Below are positions 21,816 through 33,600 of a stretch of 64,000 nucleotides of DNA, piece after piece. Source of the DNA: Leptodactylus fallax (taxonomy: Eukaryota > Chordata > Amphibia > Anura > Leptodactylidae); the NCBI GenBank assembly GCA_947044405.1, contig CAMRHE010000461.1, forward strand, positions 806,001 to 870,000. The letters are read 5' to 3'. Positions within the stretch are counted from its first letter, which is position 1. Each line of letters begins with the position of its first letter. A program made the translations under genes and the position numbers. Below the pieces are notes generated by a model. It made no database searches. It saw only the letters and a list, made by a program, of their open reading frames with translations, and was not told the DNA's origin.

Positions 21816-23190
21816 TGATAACTATTATAATTAGCAGTGTGCAGTAAAATGGATTTCCTGGCATTTAACCTTTATCCCCTGTACCTTGATTCTGTAGCAG
21901 GGAATTCACAGCAAACAACCACAGGTGGAGTTTCTATGCGCAAAAGCTGACCAGATGCTAGTTGTTGACACCAGAATGCAGGACAAAATTGGAAGATAGA
22001 AGCTGTTGTAAGTAGGGCAGTCAATATATCTGGTATAATGAAATAACATAACATCATAATCTGTCAGGTAAAAGTATCATTTTTGTGCATTTTGGAGCTC
22101 CAAGTTACTTCCATGGCTACAGGTATAACTTTTCCCTGATACTTTGTTTAGCCTTATTAATAAGTATTAGATTTAGATTTAAGCCAACATCACTATCTAT
22201 AGGATTAGTGCACTATAAATATAGTGCAACTTCTGGTCATATCTGGCACTGTATTTTACAGGGTGATGATATAATCACCACATGGGGCAAATATTTTCTG
22301 TGTTAGTGATACCATTCCTTAAGTGCCTTTCTGATACAGGTTATTCGTGTGTTCTGAGAATCTAGATAGATTTTGATGTTATGTTATTTCATCATAACTT
22401 TGGATATTACTAAATTCACATTTTATGGTGTTACTATTTTGTGGTATAGCAAGATTTAGTATATCTCATATACTGTATATCATATTGTTAATGTCTGAGA
22501 TGCATTAGTATGCATCAGGAAGCCCTGAATTATTAATACTTTCTGGTATTTTTCACTTTATTTATTGGAGTATCCTTCATACGTGTCTCATGGTTTTTGT
22601 CTGTTTTTTTGGCATTACCATCTGCCCTGCCTTTTTATTAACCATACTATCATTATGTGTGAAAATATTATATTTATGAGATGTTTTTTCTACAAATATT
22701 ATATTTTTATATATTTCGTCTGATAAATATTCTTTATGATCACATTTCCTTTTCTGGTACTTCATGCTTTACAGTATAGTCATGGTAACTGGCAGCAATA
22801 GTCTGGAGCCAACTCATTAAGGTCTATGAGAGAGTTTTTTTAGACATACTTTGTGCAGGAAGTGGGGGCAGATAAGCTGTGACATCATATATTGTCAGTA
22901 GTGGATATAATGATGAACATTATGTGTGTTATCTGTAGAAGTGTCAACTACTATTGTGATCCTGTCTGTTTTGTTTATGTTGTAAAAAATATGACTGCTA
23001 AAATGAAAACCTTCACAGAATTAGCAAGTGTAATAAGGCTGCTATTAAAAATTGCAGTATATTGTAAAACTGGTGCCATAAAACACTACAACTAGTTCAC
23101 CAAAAAAATAAGCTCTCATAGGGAGACATAGATGGAAAAATTAAAAAGTTATGGCTCTTGGTATGCAACAGTGGAAAAACACATAATTCC
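21816..23190. other. No gene seen; AT-rich with an old repeat remnant
   Basis: Only short chance ORFs. The stretch at 23025-23185 (AAAAAGTTATGGCTCTTGG and its surroundings) looks like an old DNA-element remnant that recurs in frogs; a similar AAAATAAAAAGTTTATGG phrase occurs at about 8595. Confidence 0.3.
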
Positions 23191-23927
23191 TTAACCACTT
23201 CCATACCAGGCACATTTTCAAGTTTTTTGTACGTGTGGTTTTGGAGGGCTATAGCATTTTTATCATTTGCGTTATTCAACTAATTGCTGCGTCTTTTTTT
23301 GGTGACACATTGGGCTTTATTTTTATGTTGTTTTTATTTTTGCATGTGTTTTAATTTTTTTTATATCCAGGAAAATATAAACAAAAGAGGAGGGAAAACG
23401 TGTCTGTTTTTCACTTTTCATTTTTTTTTTATTTAATAACACAAAGTGCTACTAAAAAACTTTATAAAATAGTTTGTCCTCTCTGTTACGGTAATTTTTA
23501 TTTTTTATGGTGTCGGTGGGGGGTGGGGCTATAACCTGTAATAACTGCGTTTTATTGGCGTATGGTTTTATTTATTTTTTTTATTATTTTATTTACATTT
23601 TTTTTAAAACTTTTCTATACTTTTTTTTTATTATTTTTTTTTACGTTGTTTCCCCATAAGGTAATAATAATAGACCTTTAGGGACATCTGATGACTTTTT
23701 TTTTTTTCGCGAGGCTGATTTACCCTGTAACTGGGGCTGGTACATTTAGCCCCAGTTGCAGGAGGAATGCAGCCTCCTGCACATTGCTTTCACATAACTA
23801 TAGAGCTGATCTGGGTCCTGTAGGACACAGCAGCTCTAACAAATCCCTGCGGATCACATGACCTGAGCTGCACGATTTTGTGCAGTTGCTGAATTCCATA
23901 ATCTATAGACGGTATAGAAGCGGTTAA
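23191..23927. mobile_element. TTAA-flanked MITE (TTAACCRCTTC ends)
   Basis: TTAACCACTTCCATACC (23191-23207) is inverted as GGTATAGAAGCGGTTAA (23911-23927), 17 bp with two mismatches, with TTAA at both outer ends as in piggyBac or Kolobok-type elements. The T-rich interior has a short palindrome (GGGGCTGGTACATTTAGCCCC, about 23734-23754). No transposase is visible. Confidence 0.65.
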
Positions 23928-23987
23928 GTTGTTAACCATTTAAGGATGGAGTCTAGTTTGGGCATGAACATAACCCTATCTATATTT

Positions 23988-24333
23988 GTAGATAATTAAA
24001 AGTCAAACATGTTTGCAAATATAAGTAGTTAAAAATTCTGCAGAGTTTTAAAGATTTTCTCTAACTAGCTTAGTGGTGACCGTCTGTTGTCTTGATCAGT
24101 TGCCAATGGATACGACCACAAATGCAGAAAATTTCTATGGTCTGGGACTTGTCAAAAACCCAGCCATGATTTTCTTATTGTAGCTGGGTTATCAGGCAGG
24201 GACACTACATTAGAAGATATCCAATCAAGACAACAGAATGTGACCACAAGCTTTTTAGACAAAATCTTTAAAACGCTGTAAAATGGTTAATTACTTATAT
24301 TTGCAAAAATGTTTAACTTTTAATTATTCATTG
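23988..24333. mobile_element. Foldback MITE
   Basis: Arms at about 23988-24080 and 24245-24333 are inverted copies (TAATTAAAAGTCAAACATG, GCAAATATAAGTAGTTAA, AAAGATTTTCTCTAA versus ACAAAATCTTTAAAACG, TTAATTACTTATATTTGC, TTAACTTTTAATTA). The centre also pairs imperfectly (GTCTGTTGTCTTGAT versus ATCAAGACAACAGAA). Confidence 0.65.
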
Positions 24334-25074
24334 CCTGACTAGTTGTATTCTTAGCTGGCACTATTTTGGAGTACATATGCTTTCATTAGCTTTTATGTAA
24401 TCATTTTGGGGGGGTGTTAAAAAAAGCACAATTCTGTCATATTTTTTGTCTTTTGTTTTTATAGCATTCACTCTAAATTATAAATGACATGGTAACTTTT
24501 TCCTGCAGGTAATTAAGATTATGGTGACACCAAATTTATATCAGTTTTGTTATATTTTATTACAATTACTGAATAATATGCTATAATATGCTATTTTGTG
24601 AAAATAAACAATTCTGATCCTATGCTGACTATGTTGTTTTTATGACAAAAATGCATTAATTTGCTCATTATGAATGATGTTTATTTTATGTTGCAACAGT
24701 TACTTTAAACTTTATTAGCAATGCCTAATATTCATTTTTAAAGTACACCATATGTTACCTGACTATGTGTATTAGGGCATGGCAGCTGGGATGCTGTTGA
24801 ATGACCTCCTTTTTCAAATATCATTGAGGTTTTATGCATTAAAGAATAGGAATCATATTACATAAAATACCACATAGTAAGATTAGTCAGTATGAAATAA
24901 AATAAAGTACTAACAACGGTAAAACTAAACATGAAAAATAGAGATTTCTAAACAGTTTAGTACAAAATGAATTATGTCTGTTAACGTCTATTACTGCATG
25001 TCATCAGGGTCTCAACTATACAGAGCATGGGAAGGGAGGTAAAAAAATAAAGCATTCATCGTGGGGAGAAGGAT
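24334..25074. other. No gene seen; AT-rich, partly L1 3' UTR
   Basis: AT-rich and without long ORFs. The part nearest 25074 may be the 3' UTR of the minus-strand L1 fragment that follows. Confidence 0.3.
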
Positions 25075-25612
25075 GGGTCTGTAGGGATATCATTCTGGGG
25101 AGATTCTTTCCATAGATGTTTAATGGAAGGATTCTCAATTAAGGTAAACCATGGTGCCCAAATGGACTTGTTCTTATGATATTAATGCAATTCAAGGTGG
25201 GAAAGTTCTTCCAGACGTATGACTTGAGCAATCTTTGTAAGCTGATGTGAAATCTGAGGCGCTGAGTTTCAGACCCAGTAAAGGGGGATAAGGGCTTTAG
25301 CGGCAGAAAAAAGTTGGAGCCAAAATTGTCTGGGGAACCCTTTAGGAAATGTGTGACCTTCTGAATGCCATGGCATCCCCTCAGAACCCTACAATCTTAC
25401 TGTGGGGGGCCAGAGGGAAAGAAAGAAGGGGAACCCTTGACCACCCAGATGGTGAGGTCTCTATCGCAGATCACAGCATCTTATCGGAGATCTGCCGAAA
25501 GGTGTTAATGTACCAAAGTTGGGGCATTTTCCAACACCTACTGGTAGTCCTGAGTCCTATTTGTATAATACAGTCAAAACCCTGAAGCAGTGTGGCTGGC
25601 ACAACTCCTGTA
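25075..25612 (-). pseudogene. L1-like LINE ORF2 C-terminus remnant
   Basis: On the minus strand, several frames give the typical end of an L1 ORF2: SAAKALIPLYW (AAK-LI-W motif, about 25285-25320), then LTKIAQVIRLEEL and KSIWAPWFTLIENP (about 25110-25250), with a stop after. Upstream (25480-25610) a GKCPNFGT-like stretch matches the Cys-rich end. Frameshifts and stops are frequent. It ends abruptly next to the Penelope-like element. Confidence 0.55.
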
Positions 25613-25619
25613 CCTGATA

Positions 25620-27270
25620 CAGATATTACCAGACTCCTCCTCCGATACCGACATCTTTGAGACCCAAATCTAATTTTTACCCTTTGGACCATAAAGGCAA
25701 CCACTTATATACTTTTTATTCTGTAGTTGCAGCCGCCTTCAGAAAAATAATATTCACCACAATACTACTACTGGCAATCTTGCAGACAAGGGGGGGAAGT
25801 ATCGCGTTACAAGATCAATCTGTGTATCTAGCAGCGGCATAGAAAATCCTCTCCAACACTGATTACTACACGATACTCTCCACGGATCCCAGCACTAAAT
25901 ATATAGATGAATACAATCTTCTAATTGATGGTGCAAGTTCATCTGGCATCCTAACAAAGAAGGAAAAGGAATTCCTGTCTTTAAAAAAATCCTTGCATGG
26001 CACAATACTATCATCTTCCCAAGATCCAAAAAGATGAAAAAAAATCTATCAGGACGCCCTATCATTTCCGAAATTCACTCATTAACCAGTAATCTTTCTG
26101 AATTCATTGATCATCATTTACACAAATTTGTAATTGAGTTACCATCCTACCTTAAAGATTCTCTATCACTAATTAAACTCCAACAAATCAACTGGTCAAC
26201 AGACTATCTATGGGTCACTTTAGATATAACCACACATGGAAAGGGTTATTGCTGGCTTTCATTTTATTGATACTGATATGAATATAACATCTGTGCAAAA
26301 GACCTTTATCCTTTCGAGCATGTTATTTATACTACAACATAATGTGTTTTCATTCAAAAGGGTTATTTATAAGCAATATAAAGGTACCACCATGGGTACA
26401 AAATTCTTGCCCAGATTTGCTAACTTATACATGGGCAGATTTGAGGATTTATTTATTTACCAGCAACCTAAGTGGCTTACACATATCCCTTTATACACCA
26501 GATACATTGATGACTTGCTATTTATTTATTTATGTGCAACTTCATTGCACATCTTAATTCAAACAATGTAGCATTAAAATTTACTGGTAATGTGTCTGAG
26601 TCTCATTTTGAATATCTTGACTTAATTCTCAGTGTAGCTGGATCCACCATCTCTACAAAAATCTTTTTCAAAAAGGTGGACATCAATAGCTTATTAAACT
26701 TCAAAAGTGATCACTATAAGAAATGGAAATTAAACGTTCCCTTTAGTCAGTTCATTATAGAACTCAGAGCAAAATTATGGCTAAGCGCTTTAAGGAGAAA
26801 AAATATCCTAAAGAAATAATACAGTCTGCATTTGAACGGGCAGGAGCATTATCACAAACAGATTGTTTTGTTTCAAAAAAACCTACAGACACCAAGGGTG
26901 AGTAGCATTATAACTTTTTGACAACATATAACTACCAACACAATATGGTTAAAAATATTCTGGCATATTCTTTTGAACAATCCTGTCTTGGGAAAACTGC
27001 TCCGATCAGCCCCAAACATCAAATATAGATGAACTAAAACCATAAAGGTAACCATAAGGGTTATCTTAAACACAGTATTTTGAGACACGCTCTTGTAGCT
27101 CATAACTGTGAATTCTCACATTTTAAAGTAACAATATTAGAACGTATCTCTGAGACAGCACATGACAGATTTGAAAAGTTACGTACAAGAGAAATGTACT
27201 GGATTTACAAAATCAATTCTTTGTCACCTCTTGGTTTAAATGAAGCAACAGAAATAGTTACCTAACATGT
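25620..27270 (+). pseudogene. Penelope-like element, reverse transcriptase remnant
   Basis: Frames 26034-26270, 26236-26571, 26532-26819 and 27080-27265 together give a Penelope-type protein. RPIISEIHSLTSNLSEFIDH (finger region), then KQYKGTTMGTKFLPRFANLY and MGRFED (the family's GTxMGTKxAPxYANLxxGxxE motif, about 26377-26445). Then RYIDDLLFIY with the catalytic Asp pair (about 26500-26529). It ends with EKLRTREMYWIYKINSLSPL, then GLNEA, the usual C-terminal sequence after the GIY-YIG domain. The GIY-YIG core itself (CPCGL...YVG) is not found between 26820 and 27080, so that part seems deleted. At least three frameshifts; not functional. Confidence 0.75.
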
Positions 27271-27631
27271 CAACATATTACTCTACATGTATAGAAACTT
27301 TGTTGGAATATGAACTAATTGAATTGATATGTACACTAATTATGATTGTAATGACTGTATGCATTCCTGAGTACACTCCTGTTGTCAGTTACATTGACAT
27401 ATCACTCTACACTAATAGCTTTGTAAGGAATATGGGCCAATTGAATGGATTTGCACATCAATTATGATTATAACTATTGTATGCATTCCTGTTTATACTC
27501 TTTTTTGTCTGAATGCTTTAGCAATTATAATTGTAACGATTTTATGCACTCCAAGCTATACTCTCATTTATCTGAATAGCTCTACCTCTGTTACTATAAT
27601 TGATATAATGAAATAATTCTTAACAAATTAT

Positions 27632-27636
<5 letters not shown>
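27271..27636 (+). repeat. Degenerate tandem repeat after the Penelope-like ORF
   Basis: Units containing AATTATGATTGTAATGACTG and GTATGCATTCCTG, then CACTC, recur about three times with spacing near 120 and 75 bases. Confidence 0.5.
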
Positions 27637-27667
<31 letters not shown>

Positions 27668-27680
27668 AAAAAAAAAAAAA
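27637..27680. repeat. (TA)n and poly-A tract
   Basis: TATATATA from 27637 to about 27662, then an A-run to 27683 at the left edge of the foldback. Confidence 0.9.
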
Positions 27681-28490
27681 AAAGGTGTAGCAGCACTCTG
27701 ACAGCACAAGGGTATATAGAGAACAGAGATAGCATTACTGCTATTATTGGCACCTACAAATTAATATGGTGTATAAACTAAAATTTTGAGGTTCTTAGTT
27801 ATACATATTTGATCAAACAGTAGGAAGCCCACCTGCCCCGACAAGGCAACCTCATTAAGGTGGGACCCTATACTAATGCCTCTATTAAACCCAAAATAAA
27901 TCTACAATGTGAACACAGGGCAATAACATACCTCTCTTGGACCCAGAACAGGTCTACAATGTGAACACAAGGAAATAACATACCTCTCTTGGACCCAGAA
28001 CAGGTCTACAATGTGAACACAAGGAAATAACATACCTCTCTTGGACCCAGAACAGGTCTACAATGTGAACACAGGGCAAATAGGATCTAGAGGACCCAGA
28101 ACAGGTCTACAATGTGAACACAGGGCAAATAGGATCCAGAGCATACTCAACCCAAAATAGCCTAGGGGCAAATGGGGAAATGAGAAATATCCTCTATTCC
28201 ACTTATATAAACTCGTGCAATTGAATGGGAGTGCAAGTCCAATTAGAGGGAACCACACCCCCCATGCAGTACACACTCGAAAAAAAAAAATTCAGACAGC
28301 ACATCCCAATGTGAGCAGCTGCTTGTCGGGGCAGGTGGGCTTCCTACTGTTTGATCAAATTTGTATAACTAAGAACCTCAAAATTTTAGTTTATACACCA
28401 TATTAATTTGTAGGTGCCAATAATAGCAGTAATGCTATCTCTGTTCTCTATATACCCTTGTGCTGTGTCAGAGTGCTGCTACACCTTTTT
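27681..28490. mobile_element. Long foldback with near-identical 168-bp arms
   Basis: The left arm 27681-27848 (AAAGGTGTAGCAGCACTCTG ... CACCTGCCCCGACAAG) recurs inverted at 28322-28490. Only a 2-bp indel and one substitution were noticed. The 470-bp loop holds a 52-bp tandem repeat. A second shorter inverted pair (28273-28320 versus 28520-28566, around GACAGCACATCCCAATGTGA) overlaps it. Because it directly follows a Penelope-like ORF, it may be an inverted pair of that element's terminal repeats, which are known to be complex; this is inference. Confidence 0.7.
27901..28135. repeat. 52-bp tandem repeat, about 4.5 copies
   Basis: TCTACAATGTGAACACA starts at 27901, 27953, 28005, 28057 and 28106; the unit also contains CTCTCTTGGACCCAGAACAG. 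Confidence 0.9.
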
Positions 28491-28565
28491 GTTTTTATAC
28501 ATTTTACCACAGTAGCGTGCACCTGCTCACATTGGGATGTGCTGTCTGAATTTTTTTTTCGAGTG

Positions 28566-28566
<1 letters not shown>

Positions 28567-28608
<42 letters not shown>
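28567..28608. repeat. (AT)n microsatellite
   Basis: About 20 AT units. A (ATTT)n tract follows at about 28697-28722. Confidence 0.95.
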
Positions 28609-28609
<1 letters not shown>

Positions 28610-28611
<2 letters not shown>

Positions 28612-30557
28612 TGTTCATTTGTATCTTTTTATATAAGCGTATCCACCCTTCCAATTAGTTATACTCTTTTTTTTAACATGTGTATTGCTGCTTCTATTTA
28701 TTTATTTATTTATTTATTTATATCACTCCCTAATTGTTTTATGTATGTTTGATGTAGAATATACTATATTTAATTTTTGTGAATTTATAGTTATATTGTA
28801 CCTTAAATATCCAAAAAGAAGGCCGCACTTCACAGATACATACATATAAATATAAGGATACACTTGAAGTAGCACAGAGCCTGAGTGCTTTTTTCTTCTA
28901 AAGCAATCTTGCTTGATACAGATATGCGCCATACTATATGCCCAGTGTGATGAAATGGTATAGCACAGACTGTTAAGGGGTGCATTTTAAAATCTAATAA
29001 TGATACATTCACAATATATATGAACATACTATATTTTGGACATCTGTCTGTTTCAATATACACAGTAAATTATATATAGAACAGTATTGTTATGTCAGAA
29101 CTCCAGTAACCTTGTTCAGACACAGTTCCCCGCTTATAAAATAATTAAGCATCTTTATATTTGAACCATATAAAACATTTTTGATAACTTATTTTAAAAA
29201 ATGCTAAAATCCTACTGAATTTGCACATCAATACTACATTTGAATCATGAAGTTCGTATTAAAATAGAAAAGGACTACATGAAGAAATTCAGATTTTCTA
29301 TTATTCCTATTAAAAGACACAAATGACAAAAGAGAAGAACACTATGCCTGAAACTTGTAAAAATGAGTCTAAGATGGCAAAAGAATGGAAATGTTCTAGA
29401 CCCACACTTGCTATGATTTTCCAAATATGAAAATTTCTCTTAATAGGCACAAAGAATCTAAAATAATTTGAAAGATGCAGTTCTGATCTATTAACATTAA
29501 GTCACCCATTCTATAGAGCCTAGGGATGAATTGCTTATGAGTACAATAGTGGCACAGAAGTGATGTGACTATTAACACTATAGAAGAAGATTTCAAGCAG
29601 ATAGCAAAGAGGCCATCTCTTTTGCCATTTGCTGTTCTTTGACATTTCTAATACAAAGTTTATTGTAAAAATACTTTTGTTCTGTGTTCATCCTATTGTA
29701 AAATAGCATTTAATAATTCAATAAGATGATCTCTTTAATGAAAGGCAAGGCGCTGGAGGAAATTAAATGAAAACATGACAGTAGAGGATATGTGTACTGT
29801 AAGCATCATATGAAAAGAAACATTATGCCTTTGAAATCTTAACTCAGGATCTGTACAGATAATGTGGAGTAGAAATGAATCAATTGTTGATGATGTCTTC
29901 TAAGAGCCCAGATAATAGATCATAACAGTGATGGTCTCATTGTGTAGAGACCTATTGTTTGTACTGTTGTTAGCTGACATTTAATCTCCACTACTGAGAA
30001 AGAATACAATGCCTGGGGCTAATGAGATCATTATTTTTCTCAAAGCATGCAATGTGCTTTTGACTTTTTCTACATATAGTCAGCATTCTTTTACCTTTCA
30101 TACAGCTGAAAAGAAAGCAATTTAAGGCAAAAGAGTTTCATTTGTAGAATTATTGTTAAAAATCTACTAAATAACTGTCCAGAAATAATGAAAGGAATAC
30201 AATATATTCTATAGCTTAATATTTTAGTGATGCTGTAACAATAATTAAAAAAGGGGAATGATACATGTGAGTAATTGTTAGGATTGCCCGTTGCTCTATA
30301 TGGAAAACAAGGGATTATTTTTTAAATTTGTTTTGTTTGTTTTGTTTTCCAGGTTCTGTAGGATTGTTTAGACTATGTAGGATTTGCTGAGTCTCATCAA
30401 ATAGTGAAAGAGGGTTGTGTGGGGGAGTTTTCATTTTAATATTTTTTCTTATGTCTCTGTGTTCTTCTATTACTTTATTAACACCTTAATAATAGTCACT
30501 GTCTGGTTGACAGCTTCCATGACTAATGTAGGACTTAGTGTTAGCTGCAAAAATAGC
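28610..30557. other. No gene seen; longest stretch without recognised repeats
   Basis: 28640-29100 may be a Penelope-type terminal fragment (AAGAAGGCCGCACTTCACAG). From about 29150 to 30550 I recognise no repeat, tandem array or ORF above about 60 codons. It is AT-rich but of ordinary complexity, and is therefore the best candidate in the window for unique host sequence (intergenic or intronic). Confidence 0.35.
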
Positions 30558-30559
30558 TA

Positions 30560-32161
30560 CAGTGGGGAAAAATGTATTTAGTCAGCAACCAATTGTGCAA
30601 GTTCTCCCACTTAAAAAGATGAGAGAGGCCTGTAATTGACATCATAGGTAAACCTCAACTATGAGAGACAAAATGAGAAAACAAATCCAGAAAATCACAT
30701 TGTCTGATTTTTAAAGAATGTATTTGCAAATTATGGTGGAAAATAAGTTTTTGGTCAATAACAAAAGTTCATCTCAATACTTTGTTATATATCCTTTGTT
30801 GGAAATGACAGAGGTCAAACATTTTCTGTAAGTCTTCACAAGGTTGGCACACACTGTTGCTGGTATGTTGACCCATTCCTCCATGCAGATCTCCTCTAGA
30901 GCAGTGATGGTTTGGGGCTGTCACTGGACAACACGGACTTTCAACTCCTTCCAAAGATTTTCCATGGGGTTGAGATCTGGAGACTGCCTAGGCCACTCCA
31001 GGACCTTGAAATGCTTCTTACGAAGCCACTCATTCGTTGCCCTGGAGGTGTGCTTGGTATCATTGTCATGCTGAAAGACCCAGCCATGTTTCATCTTCAA
31101 TGCCCTTGCTGATGGAAGGAGGTTTGCACTCAAAATCTCACGATACAAGGCCCCATTCATTCTTTCATGTACATGGATCAGTCGTTCTGGTCCCTTTGCA
31201 GAGAAACAGCCCCAAAGCATGATGTTGCCACCCCCATGCTTCACAGTAGGTATGGTGTTCTTTGGATGCAACTCAGCATTCACTCTCCTCCAAACACGAC
31301 GAGTTGTGTTTCTATCAAACAGTTCTACTTTGGTTTCATCTATCCATATGACATTCTCCCAGTACTCTTCTGGAACATCCAAATGCTCTCTAGCAAACTT
31401 CAGACTGACCTGGATATGTACTGGCTTAAGCAGGGGGACACGTCTGGCACTGCAGGATCTGAGTCCCTGGTGGCGTAGTGTGTTACTGATGGTAGCCTTT
31501 GTTACGTTAGGTCCATCTTTCTGCAGGTCATTCACTAGGTCCCCCTGTGTGGTTCTGGAATTTTTACTCACCGTTCTTGTAATCATTTTGACCCCACGGG
31601 GTGAGATCTTGTGTGCAGTCCCTGATCGAGGGAGATTATCAGTGGTCTTGTATGTCTTCCATTTTCTAATTATTGCTCCCACAGTTGATTTCTTCACACC
31701 AAGCTGCTTGCCTATTGCAGATTCAGTCTTCCCAGCCTGGGGCAGGTCTACAATTTTGTTTCTGGTGTCCTTCCACAGCTCTTTGGTCTTCACCATAGTG
31801 GAGTTTGGAGTGTGACTGTTTGAGGTTGTGGACAGGTGTCTTTTATACTGATAACAATGTCAAACAGGTACCATTACTACAGGTAATGAGTGAAGGACAG
31901 AGGAGCCTCTTAAAGAAGAATTTAAAGGTCTGTGAGAGCCAGAAATCTTGCTTGTTTGTAGGTGACCAAATACTTATTTTCCACCATAATTTGCAAATAA
32001 ATTCTTAAAAAATCAGACAATGTGATTTTCCAGATATGTTTTCTCATTTTGTCTCTCATAGTTGAGGTCTACCTATGAAGTCAATTACAGGCCTCTCTCA
32101 TCTTTTTAAGTGGGAGAACTTGCACAATTGGAGGCTGACTAAATATTTTTTTTCCCCACTG
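30560..32161 (-). mobile_element. Tc1/mariner element, family 2 (full length)
   Basis: Terminal repeats CAGTGGGGAAAAATGTATTT (30560) and the inverse (to 32161) with TA duplications at 30558-30559 and 32162-32163. The terminal repeats are about 200 bp long (GTGCAAGTTCTCCCACTT, then AAAAAGATGAGAGAGGCCTG on both sides). The transposase lies on the minus strand. The family is different from 16599-18225. Confidence 0.9.
30774..31796 (-). pseudogene. Tc1 transposase, family 2, one stop codon
   Basis: Read from ATG at 31796 ([20 protein letters not shown]) to TGA at 30776-30774, 341 codons including the stop. The DNA-binding region holds [19 protein letters not shown]. Catalytic motifs are [22 protein letters not shown] and [11 protein letters not shown], so both aspartates and the glutamate are kept. 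Codon 292 (30923-30921) is TGA, most simply a CGA-to-TGA change. After it the frame continues through [20 protein letters not shown] to ITKY-stop. The stop removes the last 49 residues. Otherwise the frame is open, suggesting a young copy. Confidence 0.9.
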
Positions 32162-32163
32162 TA

Positions 32164-32899
32164 AACACTAACCCCCACAGACACAAACACAACCAATGAT
32201 AACCCAGTACACACTGCCACTAGGGTTATAATCTAGTATCCAGTCATCTGAAGTGAAGGGTACTGGGGTGACCAAAGGCTGGTATTATCAGGCTGGGAAG
32301 AGCCAAAAACTGTGGTGCTACTAGCAATGCTAGGCTGTGGATGCTTTATTGTATCTGTCTGTTTATGAAAAGTGTGTGGGAGGTAGGAAATCCACATCCT
32401 TAGAAAAAAAATGATGTGGGGGCCCCAAAAAAGTAATGAAAAAGTCAAAAATAACTCAAATTGTATCAATAAAAACTAGAGGTTCCCCCACAAAAAAGGG
32501 ACCTTTCACAGCCCACTGATAGAAATAAATTAACATTTGGCAATATGACAATGCAGGCAACAATTTTATTTTTAAAGTTTTACATTCTTTAAAAGTACTG
32601 AAATATAAGCAAAAATTTACAAATTTAGTGTTGCTATGATTAAACTGACCCAAAAATAGAGGTAATATGTCATGCCTATTACATAGTCATTATAGTAAAA
32701 ACAAAAAAATCCAGCAAAACAAAGTTGCGATGTTCTATTCTATTCTTTTTTAATTCCATCCCATTAATAATATTTATCCAGGTTCCCAATATATCATTTG
32801 AAATTTGAGAGCTTTCCTCTCTAAAATAAAACTCACTAACTGAACTCAGTGGCAGTTATACATACGTATATATAAGTAAGATATGCTATTTATCACTGT
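32164..32899. other. No gene seen; old DNA-element remnants
   Basis: GGCTGGTATTATCAGGCTGG, then GAAGAGCCAAA (about 32277) and CTGACCCAAAAATAGAGGTA (about 32645) are phrases shared by dispersed frog repeats. No ends or coding content can be defined. Confidence 0.35.
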
Positions 32900-33226
32900 A
32901 AGGGTGTGTTCACACAGAGGAATTTGCCGCGGATTTGGGGGCAGATTCCGCCTCCGAATCCGGAGCAGATTCCTCCCAAGTCTGCCTCCCATTGTTTCCA
33001 ATGGGAGGCGGAAATAGCAGCAGGACGCGGAGAAAAGAAGCGTCCTGCTCTATCTTGTTGCGGATTCCGCCCGCGGTGTCCGCGGCTTGCGACTCCCTCC
33101 TGATTAGGCCCATTCATACAGGCCTAATCAGGAGCAGGATGCCACGATGGAATGCTAATGCAGACTGTCACGAAAATTCTGGCAGCGGAAAATGATTTTC
33201 ATTTTTCATCTGTGTGAACACATTCT
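32900..33226. mobile_element. MITE with GGGTGTGTTCACACAG ends
   Basis: GGGTGTGTTCACACAGAGGA (about 32902) and TCTGTGTGAACACATTCT (about 33209-33226) form terminal inverted repeats. The GC-rich interior has nested palindromes (CTGCCTCCCATTGTTTCCAA, then TGGGAGGCGG at 32981-33010, and CTCCTGATTAGGCC / GGCCTAATCAGGAG at 33097-33134). Confidence 0.65.
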
Positions 33227-33286
33227 AATGTGGTCTGTAACATGGTGCTGACAGTTGAATATGCTTTGGGGAGGTGATAATCTCCT

Positions 33287-33600
33287 TTAGGCTAAGGCTT
33301 CACATAGCGGGCCACAATTTTCCTTTGCGGACTTTCTGCTTCAATTATACCAGTTGGGAAACTGCCAGTATTTCCGTAGGTATAATTGATATGCTGCGGT
33401 TTCCAAAACCACGATGGTTTTGGAAATTCCAGCAGTTCCGCTGCGTGTATTTTTCTGCAAAGTGTGGATGGGATTTGCTAGAATCCCATCCACCTTGCAG
33501 GGACTCTAAAACGCTGCAGTTTTTGCCATGGCATTTCCACCATGGCATTTCCTCCATGGCCAAACCACAGCGTTGACGCCATGTGGGGCCCCAGCCTTAA
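33287..33600. mobile_element. MITE family W, copy 1
   Basis: Starts TTAGGCTAAGGCTTCACATA and ends GGGGCCCCAGCCTTAAG. Shared core phrases with the other copies: CCGTAGGTATAATTGA, TTTTGGAAATT, TCCCATCCAC, and a CTGCAGTTTTTGCC-like run. Confidence 0.6.

Noticed and set aside
27901..28135. 52-bp repeats considered as a CRISPR-like array
   Set aside because: Units are contiguous with no unique spacers, and the context is a vertebrate foldback element.
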